Shown here: positions 50,078 through 59,526 of the stretch, piece after piece
Position numbering within the stretch: position 1 is the stretch's first letter
Layout of the letters: each line of letters starts with the position of its first letter
Assembly: GCF_937952055.1 (NCBI RefSeq)
Contig: NZ_CALFYO010000021.1
Coordinates: 496,001 to 560,000 of the forward strand
DNA from: an uncultured Piscinibacter sp.
GTDB lineage: Bacteria > Pseudomonadota > Gammaproteobacteria > Burkholderiales > Burkholderiaceae_C
Direction of reading: 5' to 3'
Length of the DNA stretch: 64,000 nt
Notes under the pieces: model-generated
Told to the model about the DNA's origin: nothing
What the model saw: the letters and a program-made list of their open reading frames with translations, nothing else
Database searches by the model: none
Made by a program: the position numbers and the translations under genes

Positions 50078-51241
50078 TCACTTGTCGCCGGGCACCTTGC
50101 CCTCGACGCCCTTGACGTAGAACTTGATGCCGCCGAGCCACTTGTCGTCGGCGACCTCGTCCTTCTTCAGCAGTTCCTTGCCGTCCTGGCCGACGATCGG
50201 GCCCTTCCAGATCGCGAAGCTGCCGTCCTTCAGGCCGGCCTTGACCGCCTCGACCTTGGCCTTGACCTCGGCGGGCACCTTGTCCGAGATCGACACGATG
50301 TCGATCGTGCCCTCCTTGACGCCCCACCAGGAGGCTTCGTTGCCCTTCCAGGTGCCTTCCAGGGCGTCGCGCGTGGCCTTGATGTAGTACGGACCCCAGT
50401 TGATGATCGCCGAGGCCAGGTGCGCCTCGGGCGAGTACGCGCTCATGTCGCTATCCCAGCCGAAGGCGAACTTCTTCGCCTTGCCGGCCGTCTGCAGAAC
50501 GGCCGAGGAGTCGGTGTTCTGGAACAGCACGTCGGCGCCGCCGTTGAGCAGCGACTGCGCGGCTTCGGTTTCCTTGGGCGGGTTGAACCATTCGTTGACC
50601 CAGACCACCTTGGTCTTGATCTTCGGGTTTACCGACTGCGCGCCCATTGTGAAGCTGTTGATGTTGCGGATCACTTCGGGGATGGGGATCGAGCCGACCA
50701 CGCCCAGCGTGTTCGTCTTGGTCATGCCCCCGGCGATGATGCCGGCCATGTAGGCGCCCTCGTAGGTGCGGCTGTCGTAAGTGCGCATGTTGTCGGCCTG
50801 CTTGTAGCCGGTGGCATGCTCGAACTTGACGTCCTTCATGTCGGCCGCGACCTTCAGCATCGGCTCCATGTAGCCGAAGGTGGTGCCGAAGATCAGCGTG
50901 TTGCCCTGGCCGGCCATGTCGCGGAACACGCGCTCGGCGTCGGCCGCCTCGGGGACCTTCTCGACGAAGCTGGTGACGACCTTGTCGCCGAACTCGGCCT
51001 CGACCGCCTTGCGGCCGTTGTCGTGCGCGAAGGTCCAGCCGCCATCGCCCACCGGGCCGACGTAGGCGAAGGCGATCTTCAGCGGCTCGGGCTTGGCCGG
51101 TGCGGCGGCCACCGGCGACGCAGCCGGTGCCGCAGCGGGCGGAGCCTCTTCCTTCTTGCCGCAGCCGGCCAGGGCCGCGAGCGCGGCGACGGAGCTCCAG
51201 CCGGCCAGTTTGATCAGGGAACGCTTGCTCTTGGACGTCAT
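50078..51241 (-). CDS. BMP-family nucleoside-binding lipoprotein
   Basis: 387 residues with a lipoprotein signal: LAALAGCGKKEE, with Cys27 as the lipid anchor, followed by an Ala/Pro linker. The binding domain starts near residue 53 (PLKIAFAYVGPVGDGGWTFA) and has FGTTFGYMEPMLKVAADMKD and VVGSIPIPEVIRNINSF. PnrA-like proteins bind inosine, guanosine and related nucleosides. It heads the minus-strand order SBP-after-permeases: the two permeases and the ATPase are upstream at 51306-54847. It is the likely cognate binding protein of that importer. Confidence 0.92.
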   Translation of the reverse strand: MTSKSKRSLIKLAGWSSVAALAALAGCGKKEEAPPAAAPAASPVAAAPAKPEPLKIAFAYVGPVGDGGWTFAHDNGRKAVEAEFGDKVVTSFVEKVPEAADAERVFRDMAGQGNTLIFGTTFGYMEPMLKVAADMKDVKFEHATGYKQADNMRTYDSRTYEGAYMAGIIAGGMTKTNTLGVVGSIPIPEVIRNINSFTMGAQSVNPKIKTKVVWVNEWFNPPKETEAAQSLLNGGADVLFQNTDSSAVLQTAGKAKKFAFGWDSDMSAYSPEAHLASAIINWGPYYIKATRDALEGTWKGNEASWWGVKEGTIDIVSISDKVPAEVKAKVEAVKAGLKDGSFAIWKGPIVGQDGKELLKKDEVADDKWLGGIKFYVKGVEGKVPGDK

Positions 51242-51305
51242 GTCGTCTCCAGGTTGGGTGCGAGTCGCAGAGGTGGACGATCGAAGCGCGGAATTATGGT
51301 TCAGC

Positions 51306-52226
51306 TCACGATCCGGGAAAGAAGGGCTTGCCGATGGACGCCGGCATGTTCACCTTGATGAAGTTGGCATTGCGCGAGATCAGCACCAGCACCACGATGG
51401 TGGCCACGTAGGGCAGCATGGTGAGGAACTGGCTGGGAATCTGCACGCCTTCTCCTTGCAGGTGGAACTGCAGCATCGTCACGCCGCCGAACAGGTAGGC
51501 GCCGAGCAAGACACGTGCCGGTCGCCAGGTCGCGAAGGTGGTGAGCGCCAGCGCGATCCAGCCCTTGCCGGCGATCATGCCCTCCACCCACAACGGCGTG
51601 TAGATCACCGAGATGTAGGCGCCGGCGACGCCGCACAGCGCACCGCCCACCACCACCGCGAGCAGCCGGATCCTGCGCACGGGGTAGCCGAGCGCATGCG
51701 CCGACTCGGGCGATTCGCCCACGGCACGCAGCACCAGGCCGGCGCGCGAGCGGTAGAGGAACCAGGCGAGCGCGACGGTGAGCAGCACGGCGAGGTAGAC
51801 CATCGGGTGCTGCCTGAAGACCGCCGGGCCGACGAACGGGATGTCGGACAGGAAGGGGACGTCGAAATGTGTGCGCTCGGTGAGCTTTTCCTGGGTGTAC
51901 TTGATGCCCGCGAAGGCCGAGAAGCCGGCGCCGAACAGGCTCAGCGCCAGCCCCGTGGCGTATTGGTTGGTGTTGAGCCAGATGACCAGCACGCCGAAGG
52001 CGGCGGCCAGCAGCGCGCCGGCGGTCGCGCCCGCGCCGAAGGCCAGCCAGTCGCTGCCGGTGTGCACCGCGGTGGCAAAGCCGGCGATGGCCGCCACCAG
52101 CATCATGCCTTCGGCGCCGAGGTTGACGATGCCGGCGCGTTCGTTGATGAGAAGGCCGAGTGCGGCGATGGCCAGCACGGTGCCGGCATTGAACGTGGCG
52201 GCGAGCAGGAGGGCGAAGGATTCCAT
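51306..52226 (-). CDS. Nucleoside ABC transporter permease (YufQ/NupQ-like)
   Basis: 306 residues with about nine hydrophobic segments. BPD_transp_2 family strips include IAALGLLINERAGIVNLGAE near residue 18-38 and GESPESAHALGYPVRRIRLL near 185, the cytoplasmic loop for ATPase contact. The start ATG at 52226 lies 1 bp after the partner permease's stop on this strand. Together they form the membrane part of a purine-nucleoside importer. Confidence 0.92.
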   Translation of the reverse strand: MESFALLLAATFNAGTVLAIAALGLLINERAGIVNLGAEGMMLVAAIAGFATAVHTGSDWLAFGAGATAGALLAAAFGVLVIWLNTNQYATGLALSLFGAGFSAFAGIKYTQEKLTERTHFDVPFLSDIPFVGPAVFRQHPMVYLAVLLTVALAWFLYRSRAGLVLRAVGESPESAHALGYPVRRIRLLAVVVGGALCGVAGAYISVIYTPLWVEGMIAGKGWIALALTTFATWRPARVLLGAYLFGGVTMLQFHLQGEGVQIPSQFLTMLPYVATIVVLVLISRNANFIKVNMPASIGKPFFPGS

Positions 52227-52227
52227 C

Positions 52228-53334
52228 TCAGGCCTCCTTGGGGTGCTGGGCAACGACGGGCTGGGTCCGCTTCGGTGCGGTCGCCTTCCAGCGCACGCGA
52301 TAGTGGATCAGCGTGTCGCAGGCCAGCAGGGTGAACAGCAGCAGCCCCTGGAACACGCCGGTGAGCGATTTCGGCAGGCCCAGCCGCGACTGTGCCAGCT
52401 CGCCGCCGATGTAGAACATGCTCATCAGGATGGCCGCGAAGATCGCGCCCACCGGGTGCAGCCGGCCGACGAAGGCGACGATGATCGCCGCGAAGCCGTA
52501 GCCGGCCGGCACATGCGGCGTGAGCTGGCCAAGCGGTCCGGCCGCCTCCAGCGCGCCGGCCAGGCCGGCCATGCCGCCCGAGATCAGCAGCGCCGTCCAC
52601 AAGGCCTTGCGCGACGAGAAGCCGGCATAGCGCGCCGCCGCCGGCGCCAGACCGCCCACCTGCAGCTGGAAGCCGGCGTAGGTGCGGAACAGCAGCACCC
52701 AGAAGGCCAGCACCGCGAACAGCGCGATGAGCAGGCCGACGTTGACGCGGAAGCCGTCGACCAGCCGCGGCACCTGCGTGCTTTTCAGGAAGGTGATGGT
52801 CTGCGGGAAGTTGTAGCCCGCCGGGTCCTTCCACGGGCCGTAGACCAGGTAGCTCAGCACCATCTCGGCGATGTAGACCATCATCAGGCTGACGAGGATC
52901 TCGCTGGCGTTAAAGCGGTCGCGCAGCAGCGCCACGATGCCGGCCCACGCCATGCCGCCGGCGATGCCGGCGAGCAGCACCAGCACCACAATCCAGCGGC
53001 CGGTCTCCGGCGTCGCCTGCATCGCCACGCCGCTGGCGACGATGGCGCCGACCACGAACTGGCCTTCGGCGCCGATGTTCCACACGTTGGAGCGGAAGCA
53101 CACGGCCAGGCCCAGTGCGATGAGCAGCAGCGGCGTGGCCTTCATCGCCAGCTCGGACAACGCATAGGCGCTCTTCACCGGCTCGACGAAGAACACCTGC
53201 AGGCCGCGCAGCGGATCCTTGCCGAGGGCGAGGAAGAGCAACGTGCCGATGACCACCGTGATCGCCAGCGCCAGCAGCGGCGAGGCGACGGACATGAACT
53301 TCGACGCCTCGGGGCGGGCTTCAAGCTTGAGCAT
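52228..53334 (-). CDS. Nucleoside ABC transporter permease (YufP/NupP-like)
   Basis: 368 residues. After a short cytoplasmic N-terminus there are about nine hydrophobic segments. The family strips LAVCFRSNVWNIGAEGQFVV (near 77-96) and GGLAPAAARYAGFSSRKAL (near 228) identify the longer permease of the BMP-type systems. Its start overlaps the ATPase gene's stop by 14 bp, indicating a single translationally linked operon. Confidence 0.92.
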   Translation of the reverse strand: MLKLEARPEASKFMSVASPLLALAITVVIGTLLFLALGKDPLRGLQVFFVEPVKSAYALSELAMKATPLLLIALGLAVCFRSNVWNIGAEGQFVVGAIVASGVAMQATPETGRWIVVLVLLAGIAGGMAWAGIVALLRDRFNASEILVSLMMVYIAEMVLSYLVYGPWKDPAGYNFPQTITFLKSTQVPRLVDGFRVNVGLLIALFAVLAFWVLLFRTYAGFQLQVGGLAPAAARYAGFSSRKALWTALLISGGMAGLAGALEAAGPLGQLTPHVPAGYGFAAIIVAFVGRLHPVGAIFAAILMSMFYIGGELAQSRLGLPKSLTGVFQGLLLFTLLACDTLIHYRVRWKATAPKRTQPVVAQHPKEA

Positions 53335-54847
53335 GGTCGGCCTCCTTCGCGGTCGCCTTGTTCCACAGGCCGCTCATCCACTCGCCGATCATCTCGATGG
53401 TCGCCTGCGACGTGGCGATGCTCGGCGACACCCTACCCTGCGCGATGACGACGAGCCGGTCGCAGATCTCGAACAGCTCGTCGAGCTCCTCGCTGACGAC
53501 GAGCAGTGCGCAGCCTTTGTCGCGCAGGGCGAGCAGCTCGGCGCGGATCTGCGCGGCCGCACCCACGTCCACGCCCCAAGTGGGTTGCGAGACGATCAGC
53601 AGCCTGGGGTCGGCATCGATCTCGCGGCCGACGATGAACTTCTGCAGGTTGCCGCCGGACAGGCTCTTCGCGGCGGCGCCGGGGCCGCCGGCCTTGACGT
53701 TGAAGCGCCTGATCAGGTCTTCGGCCAGCGTCTTCACCTCGCTGGTGCGGATCCATCCGGAACGCGCCACCGTGCCGGTGCGCGTGAGCAGCGTGTTGGC
53801 GGCGAGAGAGAGCGTGGGCACGGCCCCGCGGCCGAGGCGCTCCTCGGGCACGAAATGCAGTCCTTCCTTGCGGCGCTTGCGCGGCGAGTCGCGCGTGATG
53901 TCCTGGCCGAACAGCCTGATCGAGCCGCCCGGCGCGCGCGGGTCCTCGCCGGAAAGCGCCGCCATCAGCTCCTGCTGGCCGTTGCCGGAGACGCCCGCGA
54001 TGCCGACGATCTCGCCGGCGCGCACCTCGAAGCCGATGTCGGACAGCGCGGTGGCGAAGGGGTCGGCCTTGGGGACGCTGAGGCCCTTGACATCCAGCAC
54101 CACGTCGCCGAGCCTGGCCTGGATGTGCTGCAGTTGCGGCGGCTCGGCGCCGATCATCAGGCGCGACAGGCTGGCATTGGTCTCCTGCGTCGGATCCACC
54201 TCGCCGGTGACCTTGCCGCCGCGCAGCACCGTGCAGTGGTGGCACAGCGCGCGGATCTCGTCGAGCTTGTGGCTGATGTAGAGGATGGAGCAGCCTTCGT
54301 CGGCGAGCTTGCGCAGCGTGACGAACAGCCTGTGCACCGCCTGCGGCGTCAGCACCGAGGTCGGCTCGTCGAGGATGAGCAGCTTGGGATTCGTCAGCAG
54401 CGCGCGCACGATCTCGACGCGCTGGCGCTCGCCGACCGAGAGCGTGTGCACCGGGCGCACGGGGTCGACGTCGAGGCCGTAGTCCTTGGCCACCTTGCCG
54501 ATGCGTGCGCTGACCTCGGCCAGCGAGAGGCTCTTGTCCAGCCCCAGCCAGACGTTCTCGGCCGCGCTGAGCGTGTCGAAGAGGCTGAAGTGCTGGTAGA
54601 CCATGCTGATGCCCAGCGCGCGCGCCTGCGCCGGCGAAGCGATCTGCACGGCCTGGCCGTTCCAGCGGATCTCGCCCTCGTCGGGACGGACCGCGCCGTA
54701 GATCATCTTCATCATGGTCGACTTGCCCGCGCCGTTCTCGCCCAGCACGGCGTGGATCTCGCCGGGCTTGACGCGCAGGTTGACACGGTCGTTGGCCTTG
54801 ACCGCCGGGTACTGCTTGCTGATGTCGACCAGTTCGAGGCGCAGCAT
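53321..54847 (-). CDS. Nucleoside ABC transporter double ATPase (YufO/NupO-like)
   Basis: 508 residues with two ABC domains. The first has Walker A GENGAGKST near 37, signature LSVGERQRVEIVRALL and LLILDEPTSVLTP. The second starts near residue 255 and has a degenerate Walker A (GVSGNGQQEL), signature LSGGNLQKFIVGREI and LLIVSQPTWGVDVG in place of Walker B. Degeneracy in the second half is usual for this sugar/nucleoside (RbsA-like) class. A GGAGGAG ribosome site directly precedes the ATG at 54847. It powers the two permeases encoded downstream. Confidence 0.93.
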   Translation of the reverse strand: MLRLELVDISKQYPAVKANDRVNLRVKPGEIHAVLGENGAGKSTMMKMIYGAVRPDEGEIRWNGQAVQIASPAQARALGISMVYQHFSLFDTLSAAENVWLGLDKSLSLAEVSARIGKVAKDYGLDVDPVRPVHTLSVGERQRVEIVRALLTNPKLLILDEPTSVLTPQAVHRLFVTLRKLADEGCSILYISHKLDEIRALCHHCTVLRGGKVTGEVDPTQETNASLSRLMIGAEPPQLQHIQARLGDVVLDVKGLSVPKADPFATALSDIGFEVRAGEIVGIAGVSGNGQQELMAALSGEDPRAPGGSIRLFGQDITRDSPRKRRKEGLHFVPEERLGRGAVPTLSLAANTLLTRTGTVARSGWIRTSEVKTLAEDLIRRFNVKAGGPGAAAKSLSGGNLQKFIVGREIDADPRLLIVSQPTWGVDVGAAAQIRAELLALRDKGCALLVVSEELDELFEICDRLVVIAQGRVSPSIATSQATIEMIGEWMSGLWNKATAKEADHAQA

Positions 54848-54915
54848 GTCTCCTCCTTCTTCTGCCGGGGCGCGGCCCGTGAGCGGGCCGCGCAACCGAC
54901 ATGGTGCCTCAGAGT

Positions 54916-55767
54916 TCAGAAGTGGTACTCGGCGCGCAGCATCGGCGTCTTGGCGAACGCGCCCTCGCCGGCCGGGCCTTCGTGGTCGTTGCCGAACTTG
55001 TTCTTCCAGTACTGGTACTCGAGGCCGACCTTGAACTTGCCCTTGCTGCCCCACAGTGCGCCCACGTCGTACATGATCTGCGCGTCGATGTTGGTCTCGG
55101 GCTTGGTGTTGCCGCCGAACTCGTTGTTGCCCTTGGACGCGATCCAGTTCAGGTAGCCCTCGAACGAGAACCCGGTGCTGCCGATCGGGATGCCCCAGGC
55201 CAGGTTCAGCATCGGGTGCGTCTTGTAGTCGTAGCGCGGCGTGCTCGTGTTGCTGAAGGTGTTGTAGGGCGCGTTGCTCTCCTTGAGCACCAGCAGGCTG
55301 ACGTTCAGGAAGCCGGGCACGTCGACGAACAGCGTCGGGCCGAACACCCACATGCGCTTCTTCGAGTTGTAGCCGGCATCGGTCTTGGTGTTGGCGTCGA
55401 AGCCCAGCGTCAAGCCGGCGCCGCGGATCGGGCCGAACTTCATCGATGTGCCCGTCACCTTCTCCAGGTCCAGCGTATGGCGGTAGACGATGTAGACCTC
55501 GTGCGCGCCGTCGGTGGAGCCGGCGCCGGCCGGATCCTTGCTGTCCGACATCAGCAGGTCGACGTTGAAGAAATTGGTGCCGTAGGCGTAGCCGCTGACG
55601 TGGGTGAGGTTGACGATGTTCTTGCTGATGTCCTCGCTGTTGAACGGCTCGGCGAACTTGGTGCCGTAGCGGTACCCGATGGAGGTGTCGCTCCAGTCGG
55701 CCGCGGCCGCCGCGCCGGACAGCAGCGCCAGCGCGGCGCCGAGGGTGATGGGGGAGCGCTTGTTCAT
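54916..55767 (-). CDS. Tsx-like outer-membrane nucleoside channel
   Basis: 283 residues. A signal peptide (MNKRSPITLGAALALLSGAA, cleavage AAAA-DWSD near 23) is followed by beta-strand-rich sequence with alternating aromatic and polar residues and a C-terminal Phe (LRAEYHF), the usual BAM recognition end of outer-membrane barrels. It matches the nucleoside-specific channel (Tsx) family in segments such as SIGYRYGTKFAEPF and TGFSFEGYLNWIASKG. Position between the nucleoside ABC genes and the purine permease supports that assignment. The start at 55767 was chosen by signal-peptide position. Confidence 0.88.
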   Translation of the reverse strand: MNKRSPITLGAALALLSGAAAAADWSDTSIGYRYGTKFAEPFNSEDISKNIVNLTHVSGYAYGTNFFNVDLLMSDSKDPAGAGSTDGAHEVYIVYRHTLDLEKVTGTSMKFGPIRGAGLTLGFDANTKTDAGYNSKKRMWVFGPTLFVDVPGFLNVSLLVLKESNAPYNTFSNTSTPRYDYKTHPMLNLAWGIPIGSTGFSFEGYLNWIASKGNNEFGGNTKPETNIDAQIMYDVGALWGSKGKFKVGLEYQYWKNKFGNDHEGPAGEGAFAKTPMLRAEYHF

Positions 55768-55851
55768 GATCGTGTCCTCGCAGTGAGTGGGGGGGATACC
55801 GGCGGCGCCAGTCCGCAAGTTCCGTGCCCTCTGTAACCAATGGTCGCGCTG

Positions 55852-57153
55852 CTAGTGGCCGCCGACGTAGACGAACTTGAACAGGAAGACCCCGGCGATC
55901 AGCCACACCATCGGATGCACCTCGCGGGCGCGCCCGGTGCATCCCTTCAGCACCGCGTAGGTGATGAAGCCGAAGGCCAGGCCGTTGGCAATCGAGTAGG
56001 TGAAGGGCATCGCCAGTGCACAGACCGCGGCCGGGATCACCTCGGTGCTCTCGTCCCAGTCGAGCTCGGTCAGCTCGCGCAGCATCAGGCAGGCCACGAA
56101 GAACAGCGCCGGCGCCGTGGCATAGGCCGGCACCGAGCCGGCCAGCGGCGAGATCGCCAGGCAGGCGAGGAACAGCACCGCCACCGTCAGCGCGGTCAGA
56201 CCGGTGCGACCGCCGGCCTGCACGCCTGCGGCACTTTCGATGTACGCCGTGGTGCTGGACGTGCCCAGCAGCGACCCGGCGAAGATCGCGCCGCTGTCGG
56301 CCAGCAGCGCCTTGTTCATGCGGTCCATCTTGCCTTCCTTCAGCAGCCCGGCACGCTTGGCCACGCCCATCAGCGTGCCGGTGGCGTCGAACAGCTCGAC
56401 GAGGAAGAACACCAGCACGACGTTCAGGATGCCGACCGAGAGCGCGCCGGAGATGTCGAGCTGCAGGAAGGTCGGTGCGATCGAGGGCGGCAGCGCGAAC
56501 ACGCCGCCGAAGCGGTTGCCGCCGAAGAAGAACGACAGCACGGTCACCGCCAGGATGCCCAACAGGATCGCGCCAGGCACCTTCAGCCGGTCCAGCACGA
56601 CGATCAGGAAGAAGCCCAGCACCGCCAGCACGACGGTGGGCGAATGCAGGTCGCCCAGCGTCACATAGGTGGCGGGCGAGGGCGCGACGATGCCGGCGCT
56701 CTTCAGCGAGATGATCGCCAGGAACAGTCCGATGCCCACCGTGATCGCGCTGCGCAGCGTCGCCGGGATGCCGCGGATGATCAACTCGCGCAGCCGGAAC
56801 AGCGTCACCGCGAGGAACAGGCAACCCGAGATGAACACCGCGCCGAGCGCCACCTGCCACGGGAAGCCCATGCCCTTGACGACCACGTACGCGAAGTAGG
56901 CGTTCAGTCCCATGCCCGGCGCCAGCGCGATCGGGTAGTTGGCGTACAGGCCCATGATCAGCGTGCCCAGCGCCGCGATCAGGCAGGTGGCGACGAACAC
57001 CGCGTCGCGCGGCATGCCGGCGTCGGCCAGGATGCTCGGGTTGACGAAGACGATGTACGCCATCGTCAGGAAGGTGGTGACGCCGGCCACCAGTTCGGTG
57101 CGCACGGTCGTGCCGTGCTCTTCGAGCCGGAAGAGCTTCTCGAGTGCTTGCAC
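55852..57153 (-). CDS. AzgA-type purine base permease (NCS2 superfamily)
   Basis: 433 residues with 12-13 hydrophobic segments. Family motifs include TELVAGVTTFLTMAYIVFVN near the N-terminus, ALAPGMGLNAYFAYVVVKGM near 78, LVELFDATGTLMGVAKRAGL near 250 and GTSSTTAYIESAAGVQAGGR near 300. AzgA/PurP-type carriers take up adenine, guanine or hypoxanthine with protons. It lies upstream of the Tsx-like gene and downstream of guanine deaminase on the same strand, consistent with supplying guanine to it. Confidence 0.93.
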   Translation of the reverse strand: MQALEKLFRLEEHGTTVRTELVAGVTTFLTMAYIVFVNPSILADAGMPRDAVFVATCLIAALGTLIMGLYANYPIALAPGMGLNAYFAYVVVKGMGFPWQVALGAVFISGCLFLAVTLFRLRELIIRGIPATLRSAITVGIGLFLAIISLKSAGIVAPSPATYVTLGDLHSPTVVLAVLGFFLIVVLDRLKVPGAILLGILAVTVLSFFFGGNRFGGVFALPPSIAPTFLQLDISGALSVGILNVVLVFFLVELFDATGTLMGVAKRAGLLKEGKMDRMNKALLADSGAIFAGSLLGTSSTTAYIESAAGVQAGGRTGLTALTVAVLFLACLAISPLAGSVPAYATAPALFFVACLMLRELTELDWDESTEVIPAAVCALAMPFTYSIANGLAFGFITYAVLKGCTGRAREVHPMVWLIAGVFLFKFVYVGGH

Positions 57154-57225
57154 GCTTGTCTCCTGTGCATCTGTGGTGAAGAGGGCGCCGTCTGCCGCGG
57201 CGCTCCGGGTCCGCCGCGCGGCGGC

Positions 57226-58533
57226 TCAGGGCACGCCGGTGGGGGGGCGGCGATAGCGCTCGACACCGGCCACGCGCGTCGAGACGAGATTCGTCCGGTC
57301 GGCCAGCGTGATCCAGGCGAACGCCTTCTCGTGCAGGCTGCGCACGACCGCCATGCGCCGCGCGCCGACCGGCTCGCTGGCCCAGTCCCAGACGCAGACG
57401 TCGGCCAGACGGCCGGGCTCGAGGCTGCCGATCTCGCCGTCCAGCCCCAGCGCGCGCGCTGCGCCGCGCGTCGCGACATACAGCCCTTTCCAGGCCGTCA
57501 GGCGCTCACCCGACAAGGCCTGGACCTTGTAGGCGTCGCGCAGCGTCGCAGTCATCGACAGGTCGGTGCCGCCGCCGACGTCGCTGGCCAGGCTGACCGC
57601 CGCGCCGCCGGCTTCGGCTTCGCGCCAGCCGAACAGCCCGCTGCCGAGGAACAGGTTGGACGAGGGGCTGTGCGCGATCTGCGCGCCGGCCTCGCGCAGC
57701 GCGGCGCGATCCTCGTCGTCCAGCCAAATGCCGTGCGCCAGCACGCTGCGCCGGTGCAGCAGGCCGGCACGCGCGTAGACGTCGAGGTAGCTGCGCGCCG
57801 CGGGGAACAGCTCGCGCACCCACTGCACCTCGGCGCGGTTCTCGGCGACGTGGGTCTGCATGTACAGCGTCGGGTCGGCCCGGCACAGCGCACCGGCCAT
57901 CGCCAGCTGCTGTGGCGTGCTGGTCGGCGCGAAACGCACGGTCACGGCGTAGGCCAGGCGCGAGCGGCCGTGCCAGCGCGCGATCAGGTCCAGGCAGTCG
58001 CGCTCGGCGCCCGCCACGTCGTCGCGCAGGCCCTCGGGCGCATGACGGTCCATCAGCACCTTGCCGGCGATCAGGCGCATGCCGCGCTGCTCGGCCGCGT
58101 CGAACAGCCGCTCGGCCGACACCTTGTGCACCGTCGGAAAGACCACGGCCGCCGTCGTGCCGCGCGCCAGCAGCGCGTCGAGGAACACCTCGGCGCCCCG
58201 CTGCGCCACCGCCGCATCGGCGTAACGCCGCTCGGCCGGGAAGGTGTAGGTCTCGAGCCAGTCCAGCAACTCGGTGCCGTAGCTGCCGATCACGTCCAGC
58301 TGCGGGCTGTGCACGTGCGTGTCGATGAAGCCCGGCAGCAGCAGGCGGCCGGCGTGGTCCTCGCGCACCCAGTCGGGGCCCGGGTCCTCGGACTGCACCG
58401 CGACGATGCGGCCCTCCGCCACCAGCAGCCAGTGGTCGGGGCGAAAGCGCACCGCGGCGGACTCGGTCTCGCCCCAGGCGGGCTCGGCGCTGAAGTCGAG
58501 CAGGTCGCCGCGCAGGGCCAGGCGAGCCTTCAC
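57226..58533 (-). CDS. guaD: Guanine deaminase
   Basis: 435 residues from a GTG at 58533 that overlaps the LysR stop (GTGA). An amidohydrolase: zinc ligands in PGFIDTHVHSPQLDVIGSYG near residue 72, His in MQTHVAENRAEV near 205, His in VLAHGIWLDD near 245 and Asp in LASDVGGGTDLSM near 300. SYGTELLDWLETYTFPAERR is diagnostic for guanine deaminase. It converts guanine to xanthine, the substrate for the XDH genes on the other side of the LysR gene. Translational coupling to the LysR regulator is unusual for a divergent regulator gene. Confidence 0.93.
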   Translation of the reverse strand: MKARLALRGDLLDFSAEPAWGETESAAVRFRPDHWLLVAEGRIVAVQSEDPGPDWVREDHAGRLLLPGFIDTHVHSPQLDVIGSYGTELLDWLETYTFPAERRYADAAVAQRGAEVFLDALLARGTTAAVVFPTVHKVSAERLFDAAEQRGMRLIAGKVLMDRHAPEGLRDDVAGAERDCLDLIARWHGRSRLAYAVTVRFAPTSTPQQLAMAGALCRADPTLYMQTHVAENRAEVQWVRELFPAARSYLDVYARAGLLHRRSVLAHGIWLDDEDRAALREAGAQIAHSPSSNLFLGSGLFGWREAEAGGAAVSLASDVGGGTDLSMTATLRDAYKVQALSGERLTAWKGLYVATRGAARALGLDGEIGSLEPGRLADVCVWDWASEPVGARRMAVVRSLHEKAFAWITLADRTNLVSTRVAGVERYRRPPTGVP

Positions 58534-59501
58534 CGCGCCCGCCCCGGCAGGCCGTGGCCCGCCACGTTGCGTGCCACTTCGCGCACCTGCTCGCGCAGCC
58601 AGCGGTTCGCCGCCGAGGCATGCGTCAGCTCGTGCCAGAGCTGGTAGTAGGTGAGCGGCGGGAAGGCCACCGGGCAGCGCACGATGCGCACCGGCAGCGA
58701 ATCGACGTAGCGCGAGCAGAACAGCCGCCCGGTGGTCAGCACCAGCAGGCTCTGCGCCACCATCAGCGGGAACAGACTGAAATGCGCGCTCTTCACCACC
58801 ACGTCGCGCTGCAGGCCCAGCGAGGCGAGGTGCTCGTCGATTACGCCCGGCGTGTTGCCGTGCAGCGGCGTGGGGGCGACATGCTCGCACTCGAGGTAGC
58901 GTTCCGCCGACCAGGCGCGTGCGCTCATGCGGGCGGCCGGATGGCCCTCCGCCACCAGGCAGACGATCTCGTCGGACATGAGTCGCCCGAGATGCAGTTC
59001 CCCCGGCGGCTCCAGCCAGTTGCCGATCACCAGGTCGACCTGGCCCTGCGCCAGGCTGCGCCGGTAGTCGAAGGCACCCGACAACGGCAGCAACTCGAGG
59101 CGCGCCGACGGTGCCATGCGCTTCAGGTGCGCCACCAGCTCGGGCAGGAAGAGCGGATCGAGGTAGTCGCTGGCGGCGATGCGGAAGGTCAGCGCGGTCT
59201 CGGCCGGCTCGAAGCCACGGGCGCGGGCACGCGGGCTGAAGAGCCGGTCGGCATCCTGCAGCAGCCGACTGGCCGGGTCCAGGAGTTGCAAGGCCGTCTC
59301 GGTGGGCGTCATGCCGTTGCCGGCGCGCACCAGCAGCGGATCGCCGGTGAGCGCACGCAGCCGCTTGAGCTGGGCACTCACCGCCGGCTGCGTGCTGCGC
59401 AGGCGCATGGCGGCACGGGAAACGCTGCGTTCGGTGATCAAGGTCTGCAACACCCGGATGAGATGAAGCTCGATCTTGTCGAAATCGCCGCGCTCTGCCA
59501 T
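58530..59501 (-). CDS. LysR-family regulator of purine catabolism (inferred)
   Basis: 323 residues. The helix-turn-helix is at residues 15-60 (LIRVLQTLITERSVSRAAMR, LRSTQPAVSAQLKRLRALTG), followed by the PnbP-like effector domain from about 100 (LTFRIAASDYLDPLFLPELV). It is divergent from xdhA across 95 bp containing a perfect dyad, TGATAG-GTG-CTATCA, and is co-translated with guaD. It probably activates both transcripts in response to a purine such as xanthine or urate; the effector is inferred. MAERGDFDKIELHLIR at 59501 is the likely start, though the frame remains open upstream. Confidence 0.92.
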   Translation of the reverse strand: MAERGDFDKIELHLIRVLQTLITERSVSRAAMRLRSTQPAVSAQLKRLRALTGDPLLVRAGNGMTPTETALQLLDPASRLLQDADRLFSPRARARGFEPAETALTFRIAASDYLDPLFLPELVAHLKRMAPSARLELLPLSGAFDYRRSLAQGQVDLVIGNWLEPPGELHLGRLMSDEIVCLVAEGHPAARMSARAWSAERYLECEHVAPTPLHGNTPGVIDEHLASLGLQRDVVVKSAHFSLFPLMVAQSLLVLTTGRLFCSRYVDSLPVRIVRCPVAFPPLTYYQLWHELTHASAANRWLREQVREVARNVAGHGLPGRAR

Positions 59502-59511
59502 ATCGCCACGA

Positions 59512-59526
59512 TGATAGGTGCTATCA
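59512..59526. promoter_or_regulatory. Dyad in LysR/xdhA intergenic region, candidate LysR box
   Basis: TGATAG (59512-59517) and CTATCA (59521-59526) are perfect inverted arms with a 3-bp centre, in the A/T-richest part of the 95-bp gap between the LysR gene and xdhA. LysR proteins bind short interrupted dyads with a T-N11-A core, so this is a natural binding-site candidate controlling both directions. Not experimentally supported here. Confidence 0.5.
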
